DNA from: Mustela lutreola
Lineage: Eukaryota > Chordata > Mammalia > Carnivora > Mustelidae
Length of the DNA stretch: 64,000 bases
Reading direction: 5' to 3'
Assembly: GCF_030435805.1 (NCBI RefSeq)
Contig: NC_081291.1
Location: 11,803,001 to 11,867,000, forward strand
A model generated the notes under the pieces. It saw only the letters and a list, made by a program, of their open reading frames with translations. It was not told where the DNA came from and did no database searches. A program made the translations under genes and the position numbers. Positions 19,997 through 31,487 of the stretch are shown one piece after another (within the stretch, counting starts at the first letter, position 1; each line of letters begins with the position of its first letter).

Positions 19997-21506
19997 TTTT
20001 TTAATTTTTTATTTTTTATAAACATATATTTTTATCCCCAGGGGTACAGGTCTGTGAATCACCAGGTTTACACACTTCACAGCACTCACCAAATCACATA
20101 CCCTCCCCAATGTCCATAATCCCACCCCCTTCTCCCAAACCCCCTCCCCCCGGCAACCCTCAGTTTGTTTTGTGAGATTAAGAGTCACTTATGGTTTGTC
20201 TCCCTCCCAATCCCATCTTGTTTCATTTATTCTTCTTCTACCCACTTAAGCCTCCATGTTGCATCACCACTTCCTCATATCAGGGAGATCATATGATAGT
20301 TGTCTTTCTCTGCTTGACTTATTTTGCTAAGCATGATACGCTCTAGTTCCATCCATGTTGTTGCAAATGGCAAGATTTCATTTCTTTTGATGGCTGCATA
20401 GTATTCCATTGTGTATATATACCACATCTTCTTGATCCATTCATCTGTTGATGGACATCTAGGTTCTTTCCATAGTTTGGCTATTGTGGACATTGCTGCT
20501 ATAAACATTCGGGTGCATGTGCCCCTTTGGATCACTACATTTGTATCTTTAGGGTAAATACCCAATAGTGCAATTGCTGGGTCATAGGGCAGTTCTATTT
20601 TCAACATTTTGAGGAACCTCCATGCTGTTTTCCAGAGTGGCTGCACCAGCTTGCATTCCCACCAACAGTGTAGGAGGGTTCCCCTTTCTCCGCATCCTCG
20701 CCAGCATCTGTCATTTCCTGACTTGTTGATTTTAGCCATTCTGACTGGTGTGAGGTGATATCTCATTGTGGTTTTGATTTGTATTTCCCTGATGCCGAGT
20801 GATATGGAGCACTTTTTCATGTGTCTGTTCGCCATCTGGATGTCTTCTTTGCAGAAATGTCTGTTCATGTCCTCTGCCCATTTCTTGATTGGATTATTTG
20901 TTCTTTGGGTGTTGAGTTTGCTAAGTTCTTTATAGATTCTGGACACTAGTCCTTTATCTGATATGTCATTTGCAAATATCTTCTCCCATTCTGTCAGTTG
21001 TCTTTTGATTTTGTTAACTGTTTCCTTTGCTGTGCAAAAGCTTTTGATCTTGATGAAATCCCAGTAGTTCATTTTTTCCCTTGCTTCCCTTGCCTTTTGC
21101 GTTGTTCCTAGGAAGATGTTGCTGCGGCAGAGGTCGAAGAGGTTGCTGCCCGTGTTTTCCTCAAGGATTTTGATGGATTCCTTTCGTACATTGAGGTCCT
21201 TCATCCATTTTGAGTCTATTTTTGTGTGTGGTGTAAGGGAATGGTCCAATTTCATTTTTCTGCATGTGGCTGTCCAATTTTCCCAGCACCATTTATTGAA
21301 AAGGCTGTCTTTTTTCCATTGGACATTCTTTCCTGCTTTGTCGAAGATTAGTTGACCATAGATTTGAGGGTCTATTTCTGGGCTCTCTATTCTGTTCCAT
21401 TGATCTATGTGTCTGTTTTTGTGCCAGTACCATGCTGTCTTGATGATGACAGCTTTGTAATAGAGCCTGAAGTCCGGAATTGTGATGCCACCAACGTTGG
21501 CTTGTC
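19997..21506 (-). mobile_element. Young 5'-truncated L1 with open ORF2 tail, antisense
   Basis: About 1.5 kb, with a perfect 16-bp target duplication acttggcaactatttt at 19981-19996 and 21507-21522. On the minus strand the ORF2 frame is open from the truncation at 21506 to the stop at 20275 (about 410 codons, from [14 protein letters not shown] through [15 protein letters not shown] to YHMISLI). It is the only long unbroken ORF2 segment in the window. Its 3' UTR (cagacctgtacccc) differs from that of most other copies and matches 86-232. It lies in the presumed OR-2 intron. Confidence 0.92.
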
Positions 21507-21706
21507 ACTTGGCAACTATTTTATTGCTAAGGAGGTTTAATACATTTTCTACTTTGTTTTCCATTTACTTCCTATATGCAAATTGGTTTTACAAGTACAT
21601 TGCTTTCATGTACTGGAATTTGTGTGTTTTTATTGTGTTGTGATTGCATTCTCTCTTTTATTTATTTTTCATTATGGTCTGTTAGCCACCATTTGGTACA
21701 TCATTA

Positions 21707-23290
21707 ATTTTTCTCATTTAGTGCCCTGAATGTGTCTTGCCAGACCTTTTCTGGCTTGTCAGGTTTCTGTGGACAGTTCTGACATTATTCTGATGGTCCT
21801 TCCTCTGTACATAAGGAACCTCTTCCCCCTACCTTCCCTTAAGATCTCCTGTCTGAAATTATGATCCATGAATTTCACAATTAAGTGTCTGGAGGTCTTT
21901 CTAGAATCATTGATCTTGGAGGCTGTCCTTTCTGATTCTAGGACACAATCACTTGTTCAATTCCCCAGATTAGGGCAATTTTCCTCCAGAATTTCTTGAA
22001 CTATATCTTCTAGTCTTCTCTCTCCACCCCCCAGGGGTCCCAATAATTCTTATGTTGGAACATTCCAGGGTGTCATTTATTTCCTTAATTCTGTTTTCAT
22101 GGCTTCTAAGCTGCTCATTCCAGGCCTCCTCCTGATCCTTCATTTCTATCAGCTTGTCTTCTAGATCACTAATTCAATCCTCTGCCTTGTTTACCCTAGC
22201 TCTTAGAATATTTAGATTAGATTGGATCTCATTGATAGCATTTTTTAGTACTGCCATATCAGCCCTCACTTCCACCCTTAGAAATTCTATGTTGCCACTA
22301 ATGCTCTTCTCCAACATAGCCATTGCCTAGATAACTGTTACCCTGAATTCCCTTATTGACATACTGCTTATGTCCATATCCAATAGTTCTGTAGCAGAGT
22401 GCTCAGTCTCTGAATTTTTCCTCTGTTGAGTGTTCCTCCTCCTAGTCATTTTTGGTGAGAGGTTGTTGAGGGGATATATAGCTAAATATATCAACCACAA
22501 TCCAGGCAAGGTGCACCCTGGAAAGTTTTGGAGCAATCGAAGTCATCATCAGAGAGAAAAAGAAGAGAAAAAAAGAAAGAACACCCAGCCAAAATGAGCC
22601 CCCAAAGTAAGATTTATAAGTTACATAAACAAAAATGAACAAACAAAAAGACCAACAAAAGCAAAAGATGAGGAAAAAGAAAAAAAAAAGCCAAAATGAA
22701 CCCCTAGAATAGGATTTGTATAGTACAAAAACCAAAACAAATACACAGAAACACTGACAGAAGAATAAAATGGGAAGGTGGATATAAACCCTTGATGTGG
22801 GCAAGGAAGGTTACTTCAGTTATTCCTGGGTGTATCTCATTATCTTTGTTAAAGGACTCAACTTTCCAGAGATAAAGGAAAATTAAAACTGGTTTATATA
22901 TAGGGGTAGTATTGAATTGGGAAAAAGGATTACCTTGAAGCTTATACCTATATGTATATTTTTTAAAAAAGAAGCACAGGTATATGTATGAAAAATGTTC
23001 AAGTTAAAAAGTTATTATGGAATATGTTTTATTACACCACTAGTTGTAATGGTAAGTAGGTTAAAAAAATTAGAAGAACAAGAATCATGAGAATGAATTA
23101 AAAAACAAGAGAAAGAAAGAAAGAAAGAAAATTTGTATCTATGAAATATAGAGGTTTGGGGGCAATACCAGGGGCTTAATATATTGCTTTCCCCTGATGT
23201 TGAGGTTTTACAGTTTTATGGGGACACTGTGGTGGTTGTCCTCTTGTTCTTTTGGCTTGTCTTCTGGGGAAGGGGCCTGTGGCATTGTTT
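21707..23290 (-). mobile_element. Old L1 ORF1 and 5' UTR, antisense
   Basis: Antisense of ORF1 (C-terminal RNA-binding part at about 21707-21960, coiled-coil part to about 22440), then A-rich L1 5' UTR-like sequence to about 23290. Includes an impure (GAAA)n run at 23108-23130. Frames are decayed. Confidence 0.65.
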
Positions 23291-23299
23291 TTGATGTAG

Positions 23300-23520
23300 T
23301 GGTCCATGATTCATTAGTTGCACATAACACGGAGTGCTCATCACAACACATGCTCTCCTTAATACCCAACACCTGGCAACGGCAGGCCCTCAGCCCCCTC
23401 CCATCTGGAACCCTCAGTTTGTTTCTCAGAGTCCATAGTCTCTCATGGTTTGTCTCCCTCTCTGATTCCCCCCTTCAGTTTTCCCTCCCTTCCCCTAAGA
23501 ATGATAATTTTTTTTACCAA
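23300..23520 (-). mobile_element. Older-subfamily L1 3' end, antisense
   Basis: 'gattcattagttgcacataacac' through 'tctcatggtttgtctccctc' is the antisense 3' UTR of an older carnivore L1. Confidence 0.7.
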
Positions 23521-23659
23521 GTTTGCTGTTTTCCACTTAATCCCTGTATTGTGTTTAGATGTATTTATGAGATCAAGTGAGAGCCTACATATTTTGTGAG
23601 GTCCGATCTATCAATTGGTCACATCATGTTCCCCTCATTCCTTTTAAACATTGAAATTA

Positions 23660-23822
23660 TTCTGCATCTTACTGAGGGTTTTAGAGGGGGAGGGTGGTGG
23701 GAAAATGGGTGAACCTGGTGGTGGGTATTAAGGAGGGCACGTGTTTCATGGAGTACTGTGTGTGGTACATAAACAATAAATCTTGGAACACTGAAGAAAT
23801 AAAACTAAATTTTAAAAAAAGA
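23660..23822 (+). mobile_element. Short L1 3' end, sense
   Basis: 'ggtggtgggtattaaggagg' to 'aataaatcttggaacactg' and an A-tail. Confidence 0.8.
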
Positions 23823-23959
23823 AAGCCTTCTGTATCCTTAGTAGTAAGAATCTCCTTTTACACATATTGCCATCTTATTGCATATCTAATTGTCATTATT
23901 TCTACCATTTTATATTTTGGAAATAGATTTGTTTTTTTAAATATCAATAACCTGAATTA

Positions 23960-24300
23960 CTTAAGTTTTTTCTTGATTTCCTGACTGATAAAAACATTCT
24001 TGAGCAGGATGGTCTTTGGTTTCCAAGTGTTTAAATTCCTTCCAAGCTTTTTTTTTTTTCTTTTTGTGGTTGAGTTCCACTTTCAAAGCATTGTGGTCTG
24101 AGAATATGTAGGAAATAATATCAATCTTCTGGTATTGATTGAGCCCTGATTTGTGACCCAGTATGTGGTCTATTCTGGAGAAAGTTCTGTGTGCGCTCAA
24201 GAAGAATGAGAATTCTGTTGTTTTGGGGTGGAATGTTCTGTAAATACCAGTCATGCCCTGTCATTGTATGAAACATGCTCTTTTGTATTCAACTAAAGAT
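23960..24300 (-). mobile_element. Old L1 ORF2 endonuclease-region fragment, antisense
   Basis: The minus strand codes FHPKTTEFSF and RTFSRIDHILGHKSGLNQY, the C-terminal part of the L1 endonuclease domain, then decays. Confidence 0.75.
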
Positions 24301-25380
24301 CCCTTCCATCTTTTTTGTAAGCTTGATTGAATCTATTTTCGGTTACATACAGTCAAATTATAACTGGAGCAACTGCTTCCTGCACTGTATATTAAAAAAG
24401 AATGTTTCCCACTCTTTTATTTCCAAGCTTTTAGCCATTTCATCCTAAATTAAAGATGTAATTTTTGCTGTTTTATATATTTTCTGTAAGATGTTAATAT
24501 TAGATATTGTACAGTTTTGTTGAAGAGTTACTTGAATCCACCATATTTAACGTGATTTTATTTTCCCTACCATTCTTTCAATGTAATGAATTCCCATTTC
24601 TTAAAACTTGTTTCTATACAAATGCACACCTTTGTGAACATAAATATGTGAACAAAGCAGGTGAGACCCCTGCTCCTTTGCAGCATAGATTATAATGGGT
24701 AACAGGGAACTAAGTGTTCACATGCTACATAGTCTTCAAGGATAAATCATATACAGAGATGAGATATATTGTCATGGAACTTGTCAGATTTTGCAGAGTA
24801 TTGTCGGGGAAGGTTTCTGCATGTTGGATGAGGAACAGAGAAACAAGACAGTGCATACCCATTGATTTTGTGTCAAACAAAGACCAAACCCCAAAACTCA
24901 AGATAACAAAGGAACAAATGACGGCAAGGAAAGTAAGAGAAGAGCCAGCCTCATCCACTCTTGGGTCACATTAAAACAAATGTGGCCAAATAAATAGAGC
25001 ATGGAAACAAAAATGGCAATTAGATCAGGGGCCTGAGGTGGACCCCATGATGAAGCCAGTGGATTTGTCAGAATGGGCTCCCTAGTCTCTGATGTAACAT
25101 CAGCACCCATGGTAACTGCCTTTTTCCTCTGCAGTCTGTCTTCTGATGGACTCTTCATTCATACAGTTTTTCCCACATTAGCAGACACTAGCTCTCTATT
25201 AAACCATTTTCTCTCCTTACTGCAGTAGATTCCAACTTTTTTTAACTGTCCATAGTAAACATACCTTTTACATTATGATCAAGCATACATGCACCTGCAA
25301 ACAAACAAATCCACATATATGTACACACACATATATACAAATAACAAAAGAACAAAGAGAATAGCCATCCACATACTAAC
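24301..25380. other. OR-2 upstream region, no gene recognised
   Basis: Mixed unique-looking sequence. 'ctgcatgttggatgagg' near 24818 faintly resembles 'tgcacgttggatgaaa' upstream of OR-1 (6934). The short ORFs lack recognisable domains. Confidence 0.35.
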
Positions 25381-25384
25381 ATGG

Positions 25385-25520
25385 AAGAACTGTCCTCAAC
25401 TTTTTACATATATTGACTCAATCTGTCAACCACCTTAGGAGGATGAATAGGAGGTGAAAATATTAACATTTTAGAGTGAATTGCTTGTTTTCCAAATTCA
25501 AAAAGCTAACATTGGTAGAT
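25385..25520 (+). repeat. MIR-like remnant
   Basis: 'ttacatatattgactcaatc ... ccttaggaggatgaatag ... agtgaattgcttgttttcc' follows the MIR core and 3' order. Diverged. Confidence 0.45.
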
Positions 25521-26210
25521 CCAAAATTCAAAATTCATTCACTGATTCCAAAATTTTGCATTTAATATCATTTAGAAGTCTTTTACTATTTCTTCTTGAT
25601 AAATAACCACTATTTTTATACATTGTATATTTCCTTTTGTCAATTATAAATTTGTTCATTTTACTCATATATCTAGAGGATGTTGATACATTAAGGTGAG
25701 TTGACATCCTAAATATATCACTTTTTTCTCTTTTGGAGAAATTGGAAGGTTTGCTGCCTTATTAGTTATTCTGGGCATCAAGGGCATATATCTAGGGTTG
25801 GAACGCAGCCAGACTCAAGGAAACTTTCTCTCCATCACAATCTCTCAGGGACCACCTGGGCTTATTAGACCTTTCTCTCCCCTCTTCCTTTTCTCTATCT
25901 CTTTTTAGATTTTTATAGTTCTCTAAATACAGGACAAAATGGTCATATAAAATGGAGCACCAAATTACATTTGGTGTTTATGGGAGTCTAACCACCTAGA
26001 TTTGGGTACTTTTCTGTACTCTTTAGGGTAATGATAATTTGAATTTGAGAGCTTTACTAGTGTCATTTCTTTCCTAAATATTGTAGCTGGAGGTGATAAG
26101 ACTCTGGTAGTCACATGGCCCTAGGAGTCTGTTGTGTGCCAAGATGGGACTCTTGAAATAGGGATGCCAGAATGTTAACCAACACTTAGAAATAAGGAAG
26201 GGATCCATTT

Positions 26211-26401
26211 TTAAAAATATATATTTTTATTTATTTATTATTTGAGAGAGAGAGAGAGAGAAACATGAGAAGGTCAGGGGAAGAGGAAGAGGGGGAAGCA
26301 GATTTCCCACTGAGCAGAGAGCCCTATCCTGGGCTCCATCCCAGGACCCTGGGATCATGTCAAAAGCAGATGCTTAATCAACTGAGCCACTCAGGCGCCC
26401 C
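26211..26401 (-). mobile_element. CAN SINE, antisense
   Basis: It ends in tgagccactcaggcgcccc (reverse of the SINE head). A GA-rich stretch and TTTATT tail lie on the left. The 16-bp target duplication aggaagggatccattt lies at 26195-26210 and 26402-26417. Confidence 0.93.
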
Positions 26402-26639
26402 AGGAAGGGATCCATTTCTATTGACAGAATTCCTTGGAAACAAATCAATGAAGTACAAGGAACAGCATGTGAATGAAGGACTCCTTGTGTCTTGAAGTCT
26501 CAGCTGCAGTGGGGAGACCATCTCATTCCTCAACAACCTAACACCACCTCTCATCACTCTCCCTCTTGCTCTTCTCCTGACGATAATGGGTCCATTTTCA
26601 GTACTGAATATCCCTCTGAAATAAGGGCCTTCCTCGGGG

Positions 26640-26850
26640 TCTTTTCACTGGCTCTTTCTCCTGCAGGGCACACAAGTCTCCAGATAAACTCATGTCTTTC
26701 AAACAGACTTCCCTAAGGTCATCCTTCAAACGTCACCCTCTTTTAAGTCTTCCTGAGCTCCCATAAAGATAACACCCCATCTATTTTCATTTATGTCTGC
26801 TTTTTTCCCCACTGTCATTGTAATTATAGCATTTCCACCATGTTACTAAT
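26640..26850 (+). repeat. L2 LINE remnant
   Basis: Diverged L2 3' end (cactggctctttctcctgca, aacgtcaccctct, cttcctgagctccc) at the same relative place as 8405-8750 upstream of OR-1. Confidence 0.5.
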
Positions 26851-26871
26851 ACCTACTTGTGTTAAAATTAA

Positions 26872-26909
26872 ACATTCTTGTGCTATTTTCTAGTCATCAC
26901 GACCACCAC
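26872..26909 (+). promoter_or_regulatory. OR-2 splice acceptor and 5' UTR stub
   Basis: 'cttgtgctattttctag' with AG at 26892-26893, then TCATCACG, 16 nt before the ATG at 26910. Confidence 0.68.
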
Positions 26910-27863
26910 ATGGGACCAGGCAATGACTCTCAAATTTCAGGATTGATTCTTTTGGGATTATCAAATAAACCAGAACTGCAGCCTCTCATTTTTGGGCTTT
27001 TCTTATCCATGTACCTGATCACTGTGTTTGGAAACTTGCTCATCATTCTGGTCATCTGCTCTGACTCCAACCTCCACAACCCCATGTATTTCTTCCTTGC
27101 CAACCTGTCCTTTGTAGACATCTGTTTTACTTCCACCACTGTCCCCAAGATGCTGATGAACATCCAGACTCAGAACAAAGAGATAACTTATGAAGGCTGC
27201 GTAAGCCAGATGTTTTTTTTCATACTCTTTGCAGGATTAGATTTCTTCCTCCTGACTGTGATGTCCTATGACCGTTTTGTGGCCATCTGCCACCCCCTGC
27301 ACTACACAGTCACCATGAACCCCCAGGTCTGTGGACTATTGGTTCTGATGTGCTGGATCATAAGCATTCTGAACTCCTTGTCAGAAAGCTTAATGGTGTT
27401 GCGGCTGTCCTTCTGTACAGCCATGAAAATTCCCCACTTTTTCTGTGAACTCAATCAGATGATCCAACTTGCCTGTTCTAATACCTTTATTAATAATATG
27501 ATGGTGTTTTTTGCAGCTGTGCTGCTGGGTGTTGGTTCCCTGGCTGGGGTCCTTTACTCTTATTGCAAGATAATTTCTTCCGTATGTGGAAATTCATCAA
27601 CTCAGGGCAAGTATAAAGCATTTTCCACCTGTGCATCTCACCTCTCAGTTGTCTCCTTATTTTATTGTACAAGCCTAGGAGTGTACCTTAGCTCTGCTGC
27701 TCCCCAGAGCTCCCATGCAAGTGCAGTAGCCTCGGTGATGTACACTGTGGTCACACCCATGCTGAACCCTTTCATCTACAGCCTGAGGAACAAAGACATA
27801 AAGAGGGCTCTGATTAGATTCTCTGGGATGGCAATGATGAAAGGGACAATTGTCCTGGGCTGA
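26910..27863 (+). CDS. Olfactory receptor, family 7-like (OR-2)
   Basis: A 317-residue intronless odorant receptor (seven-TM GPCR). Motifs: NDS glycosylation site at 5-7, GN at 41-42, PMYFFL at 58-63, C97 and C179, MSYDR at 118-122 with [11 protein letters not shown] following, [10 protein letters not shown] at 236-245 and [12 protein letters not shown] at 283-294. The open frame begins 17 codons further up at 26859, but those codons cross the splice acceptor and lack OR similarity, so MGPGNDSQ at 26910 is taken as the start. The C terminus after RNKDIKRAL is 7-8 residues longer than in OR-1 or OR-3 (ends MKGTIVLG). MSYDR and HNPMYFF are small departures from consensus. It is intact, same strand as OR-1, and a likely tandem duplicate. 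Confidence 0.95.
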   Translation: MGPGNDSQISGLILLGLSNKPELQPLIFGLFLSMYLITVFGNLLIILVICSDSNLHNPMYFFLANLSFVDICFTSTTVPKMLMNIQTQNKEITYEGCVSQMFFFILFAGLDFFLLTVMSYDRFVAICHPLHYTVTMNPQVCGLLVLMCWIISILNSLSESLMVLRLSFCTAMKIPHFFCELNQMIQLACSNTFINNMMVFFAAVLLGVGSLAGVLYSYCKIISSVCGNSSTQGKYKAFSTCASHLSVVSLFYCTSLGVYLSSAAPQSSHASAVASVMYTVVTPMLNPFIYSLRNKDIKRALIRFSGMAMMKGTIVLG

Positions 27864-29040
27864 AGAATTTGCCATGATTGCAGGGTCTGAGGCCATAGAA
27901 TCAGAGGTTGGATTTTTTATGCAGATTTTGGAAGCAGAACTTCCTTCTTTATTTCCTGTAATTTCTTTTTTGTTTGTCCTCTCATACAATGTATTTACTT
28001 ACTTCATTAAACTTTGTATTATCTTTGATACCCAGGAGATTTTCCGTTTGTCATTTTCTTACTCTCTTAAAGTTATTCTTAACATTGCATGTGATATATT
28101 TGGAAATTCTCACTGATTTCAAAGGACTAGATGGTTCTGCTAAGAATAATTTCTTCTCAAATGAAATATATCATAACGAATATTTTTTTCTTTTGTGTTA
28201 CTGAAAAAACAGTCATGAGTTGTACTACTCCTATGGAAAATTCTTGGCCACCACATCTATTTATTTAAGTTTATAAGAGAAAAATCTGAGATCACTGTGC
28301 TTCACTTTTGTGAACATCATTCCATTGTATATCACTACCTTAACTGCTCTTACTTAGAATGCAGATGTTGATGTACTGGTGGTTATAGCTGATCATGGGG
28401 ATTTTACTACACATTAGGATCCTGTTCTATTACACAGCAAGTGTCTACCATGCCTCCCATAGTCACTCACAAGAGAAATGATAGTAAAATATATGTCCCC
28501 AAGTGGAATCTACACAGAAAGACAAATAAGGAAAAAATGGATTGACATAATTATGGCCCTAGAGTCAAACCTGATTTTAAGGAAGATGAAGAAAATATTA
28601 AAGCATACATTTATCCTTATGCAAATTATATTTTTCTCAGACACTTCATCTATTCATTGAATTATGGATTATCATAGATTATGGATTATGGATTATCACG
28701 GTCTATCTATAAGGTGTATTCATTAAGATGAAACACTGGCTTGGATTTTATTAAATTTTATTAAATTATTTTATGATTTATGGTTTCCAGTGCTACATAC
28801 AAAGATGATTCATTCTACTTCACTAAATGAAATATCTCACACTATTTGAAATTTGGCATAAATTCTAAGGGGGAGGGACACTGAATAAACAACATCAGTA
28901 TGATCCATTATATATGATCCTCATAACCACAGGATAACTCACCAAAAATCTTGGATTCCTGTCAAGGATGTGATTCACAGACACAACTTTTATGCACACA
29001 TGCATGTCATTCCAACCATTCCTTGTTACCTCCAAGGGGC
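27864..29040 (+). other. OR-2 3' flank / likely 3' UTR
   Basis: Matches the OR-1 3' flank in order: 'catgattgcagg', 'tttatttcctgtaattt', 'aagtggaatctacacagaaa' (28501), 'gatgtgattcacag' (28969). No further gene. AATAAA at about 28884-28889 is a possible polyA signal. Confidence 0.5.
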
Positions 29041-29049
29041 CTGAGAATT

Positions 29050-31487
29050 TTTTTTTAATTTTAAATGTTTTTTTTATTTTGGGGGGCGTTTCTGGATTTT
29101 TTTAATTTTCAGCATAACAGGATTCGTTATTTTTTCACCACACTTAGTATCCATGCAATCTGTGACCTCTATAATACCCAACACCTGGTTCCCCAACCCA
29201 CCACGCCCACGCCCCTTCAAAACCCTCAGACTGTTTTTCAGATTGCATAGTCTCTCATAGTTCACCTCCCCTTCCAGTTTCACCCAACTCCCTTCTCCTC
29301 TCTAACTCCCCATGTCCGCCCTGCTATTTGTTATGCTCCACAAATAAGTGAAACCATATGATAATTGACACTCTCTGCTTGACTTATTTCACTCAGCATA
29401 ACCTCTTCCAGCCCCATCCATGTTGCTACAAAAGTTGGGTATTCGTCCTTTCTGAGGGAGGCATAATACAGCATAGTGTATATGGACCACATTTTCCTTA
29501 TGCATTCGTCCATTGAAGGGCATCTTGGTTCTTTCCACAGTTTGGTGACCGTGGCCATTGCTGCTATAAACATAGGGGTACAGATGGCCCTTCTTTTACT
29601 ACATCTGTATCTTTGGGGTAAATACTCAGGAGTGCAATCGCAGGGTCATAGGGGAGTTCTATTTTTAATTTCATGAGGAATCTCCACACTGTTCTCCATG
29701 AGGCTGCACCAATTTCCATTCCCACCAACAGTGTAAGAGGGTTCCCCTTTCTCCACATCCCCTCCAACACATGTTGTTTCCTGTCTTGTTAATTTTAGCC
29801 ATTCTAACTGGTATAAGGTGATATCTCAATGTGCTTTTAATTTGAATCTCCCTGAGGGCTAGTAATGATGAACATTTTTTCATATGTCTGGTAGCCATTT
29901 GTACGTCTTCATTGAAGAAATCTCTGTTCATATCTTCTGCCCATTTTTTGCTATGATTGCCTGTTTCATGTGTGTTGAGTTTGAGGAGTTCATTATAGAT
30001 CCTGGATATCAACCTTTTGTCTGTACTGTCATTTGCAAATATCTTCTCCCATTCCATGGGATGCCTCTTTGTTTTTTTGACTGTTTCCTTTACTGTGCAG
30101 AAGGTTTTGATTTTGATGAAGTCCCGAAAGTGCATTTTCGCTTTTGTTTCCTTTGCCTTTGGAGACATATCTTGAAAGAAGTTGCTGTGGCTGATATCGA
30201 AGAGATTACTGCCTCTCTTCTCCTCTAGGATTCTGATGGATTCATGTCTCACATTGAGGTCTTTTATTCATTTTGAGTTTTTCTTTGTGTACGGTGTAAG
30301 AGAATGGTCGAGTTTCATTCTTCTACATATAGCTGCCCAGTTTTCCCAGCACCATTTATTGAAGAGACTGTCTTTTTTCCACTGTATATTTTTTCCTGTT
30401 TTGTCGAAGATTATTTGACCGTAGAGTTGAGGGTCCATATCTTGGCTCCCTATTCTGTTCCACTGGTCTCTGTGTCTGTTTTTATGCCAGTACCATGCTG
30501 TCTTGGTGATCACAGCTTTGTAGTAAAGCTTGAAATCAGGTAACGTGATGCCCTCAGCTTTATTTTTGTTTTTCAACATTTCCTTAGCGATTCGGGGTCT
30601 ATTCTGATTCCCTACAAATTTTTGGATTATTTGCTCCAGCTCTTTGAAGAATACCAGTGGAATTTTGATTGGAATAGCATTAAAAATATAGATTGCCCTA
30701 GGCGGTATAGACATTTTAACAATGTTTATCTTCCATTCCAAGAGCATGGAATGGTCTTCCATCTTTTTGTGTCTTCTTCAATTTCTTTCATGAGTGTTCT
30801 GTAGTTCCTCGAGTACAGATCCTTTACCTCTTTGCTTAGGTTTATTACCAAGTATCTTATGGTTCTTGGTGCTATAGTAAATGGAATCGTTTCTCTAATT
30901 TCCCTTTCTGTATTTTCATTAGTAGTGTATAAGAAAGGCACTCATTTCTGTACATTGGCTTTGTATCCTGCCATGTTGCTGAATTGTTGTATGAGTTCTA
31001 GAAGTGTGGGGGTGGAGTCGTTTGGGTTTTCCATATAAAGAATCATGTCATCTGCAAAGAGAGAGAGTTTGACTTCTTTATTGCCAATGTGGATACCTTT
31101 TATTTCTCTTTGTTGTCTGATTGCTGTTGCTAAGACTTCTAATACTATGTTGAACAAGAGTGGTGAGAGTGAGCATCCTTGTCGTGTTCCTGATCTCAAC
31201 GGGAAGGTTGCAAACTTTTTCCCATTGAGGATGATATTTCCTGTAAGTCTTTCATAGATAGATTTTATGAAGTTGAGGAATGTTCCCTCTATCTCTATAC
31301 TTTGAAGCGTTTTAATCAGGAACGGATGCTGGATTTTGTCAAATGCTTTTTCTGCATCAATTGAGAGGACCATGTGGTTCTTCTCTCTTATCTTAATAAT
31401 TAGTTCTGTCACATTGATTGATTTGCGAATGTTGAACCATCCTTGTAGCCCAGGGATGAATCCCACGTGATCATGGTGGATACTCTT
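29050..31487 (-). mobile_element. 5'-truncated L1 abutting a full-length L1, antisense
   Basis: A T-rich end and 3' UTR at 29050-29330, then antisense ORF2 back into the reverse transcriptase domain ([18 protein letters not shown] and YADDM-like FADDMILY code near 31050). ORF2 is split into several frames. It ends at about 31487, exactly where the polyA end of the next L1 begins. It shares private variants with that neighbour ([23 protein letters not shown]). Confidence 0.85.

Noticed and set aside
26859-26909. Longer OR-2 start with 17 extra codons
   Set aside because: The added codons cross the splice acceptor at 26892 and lack OR similarity.
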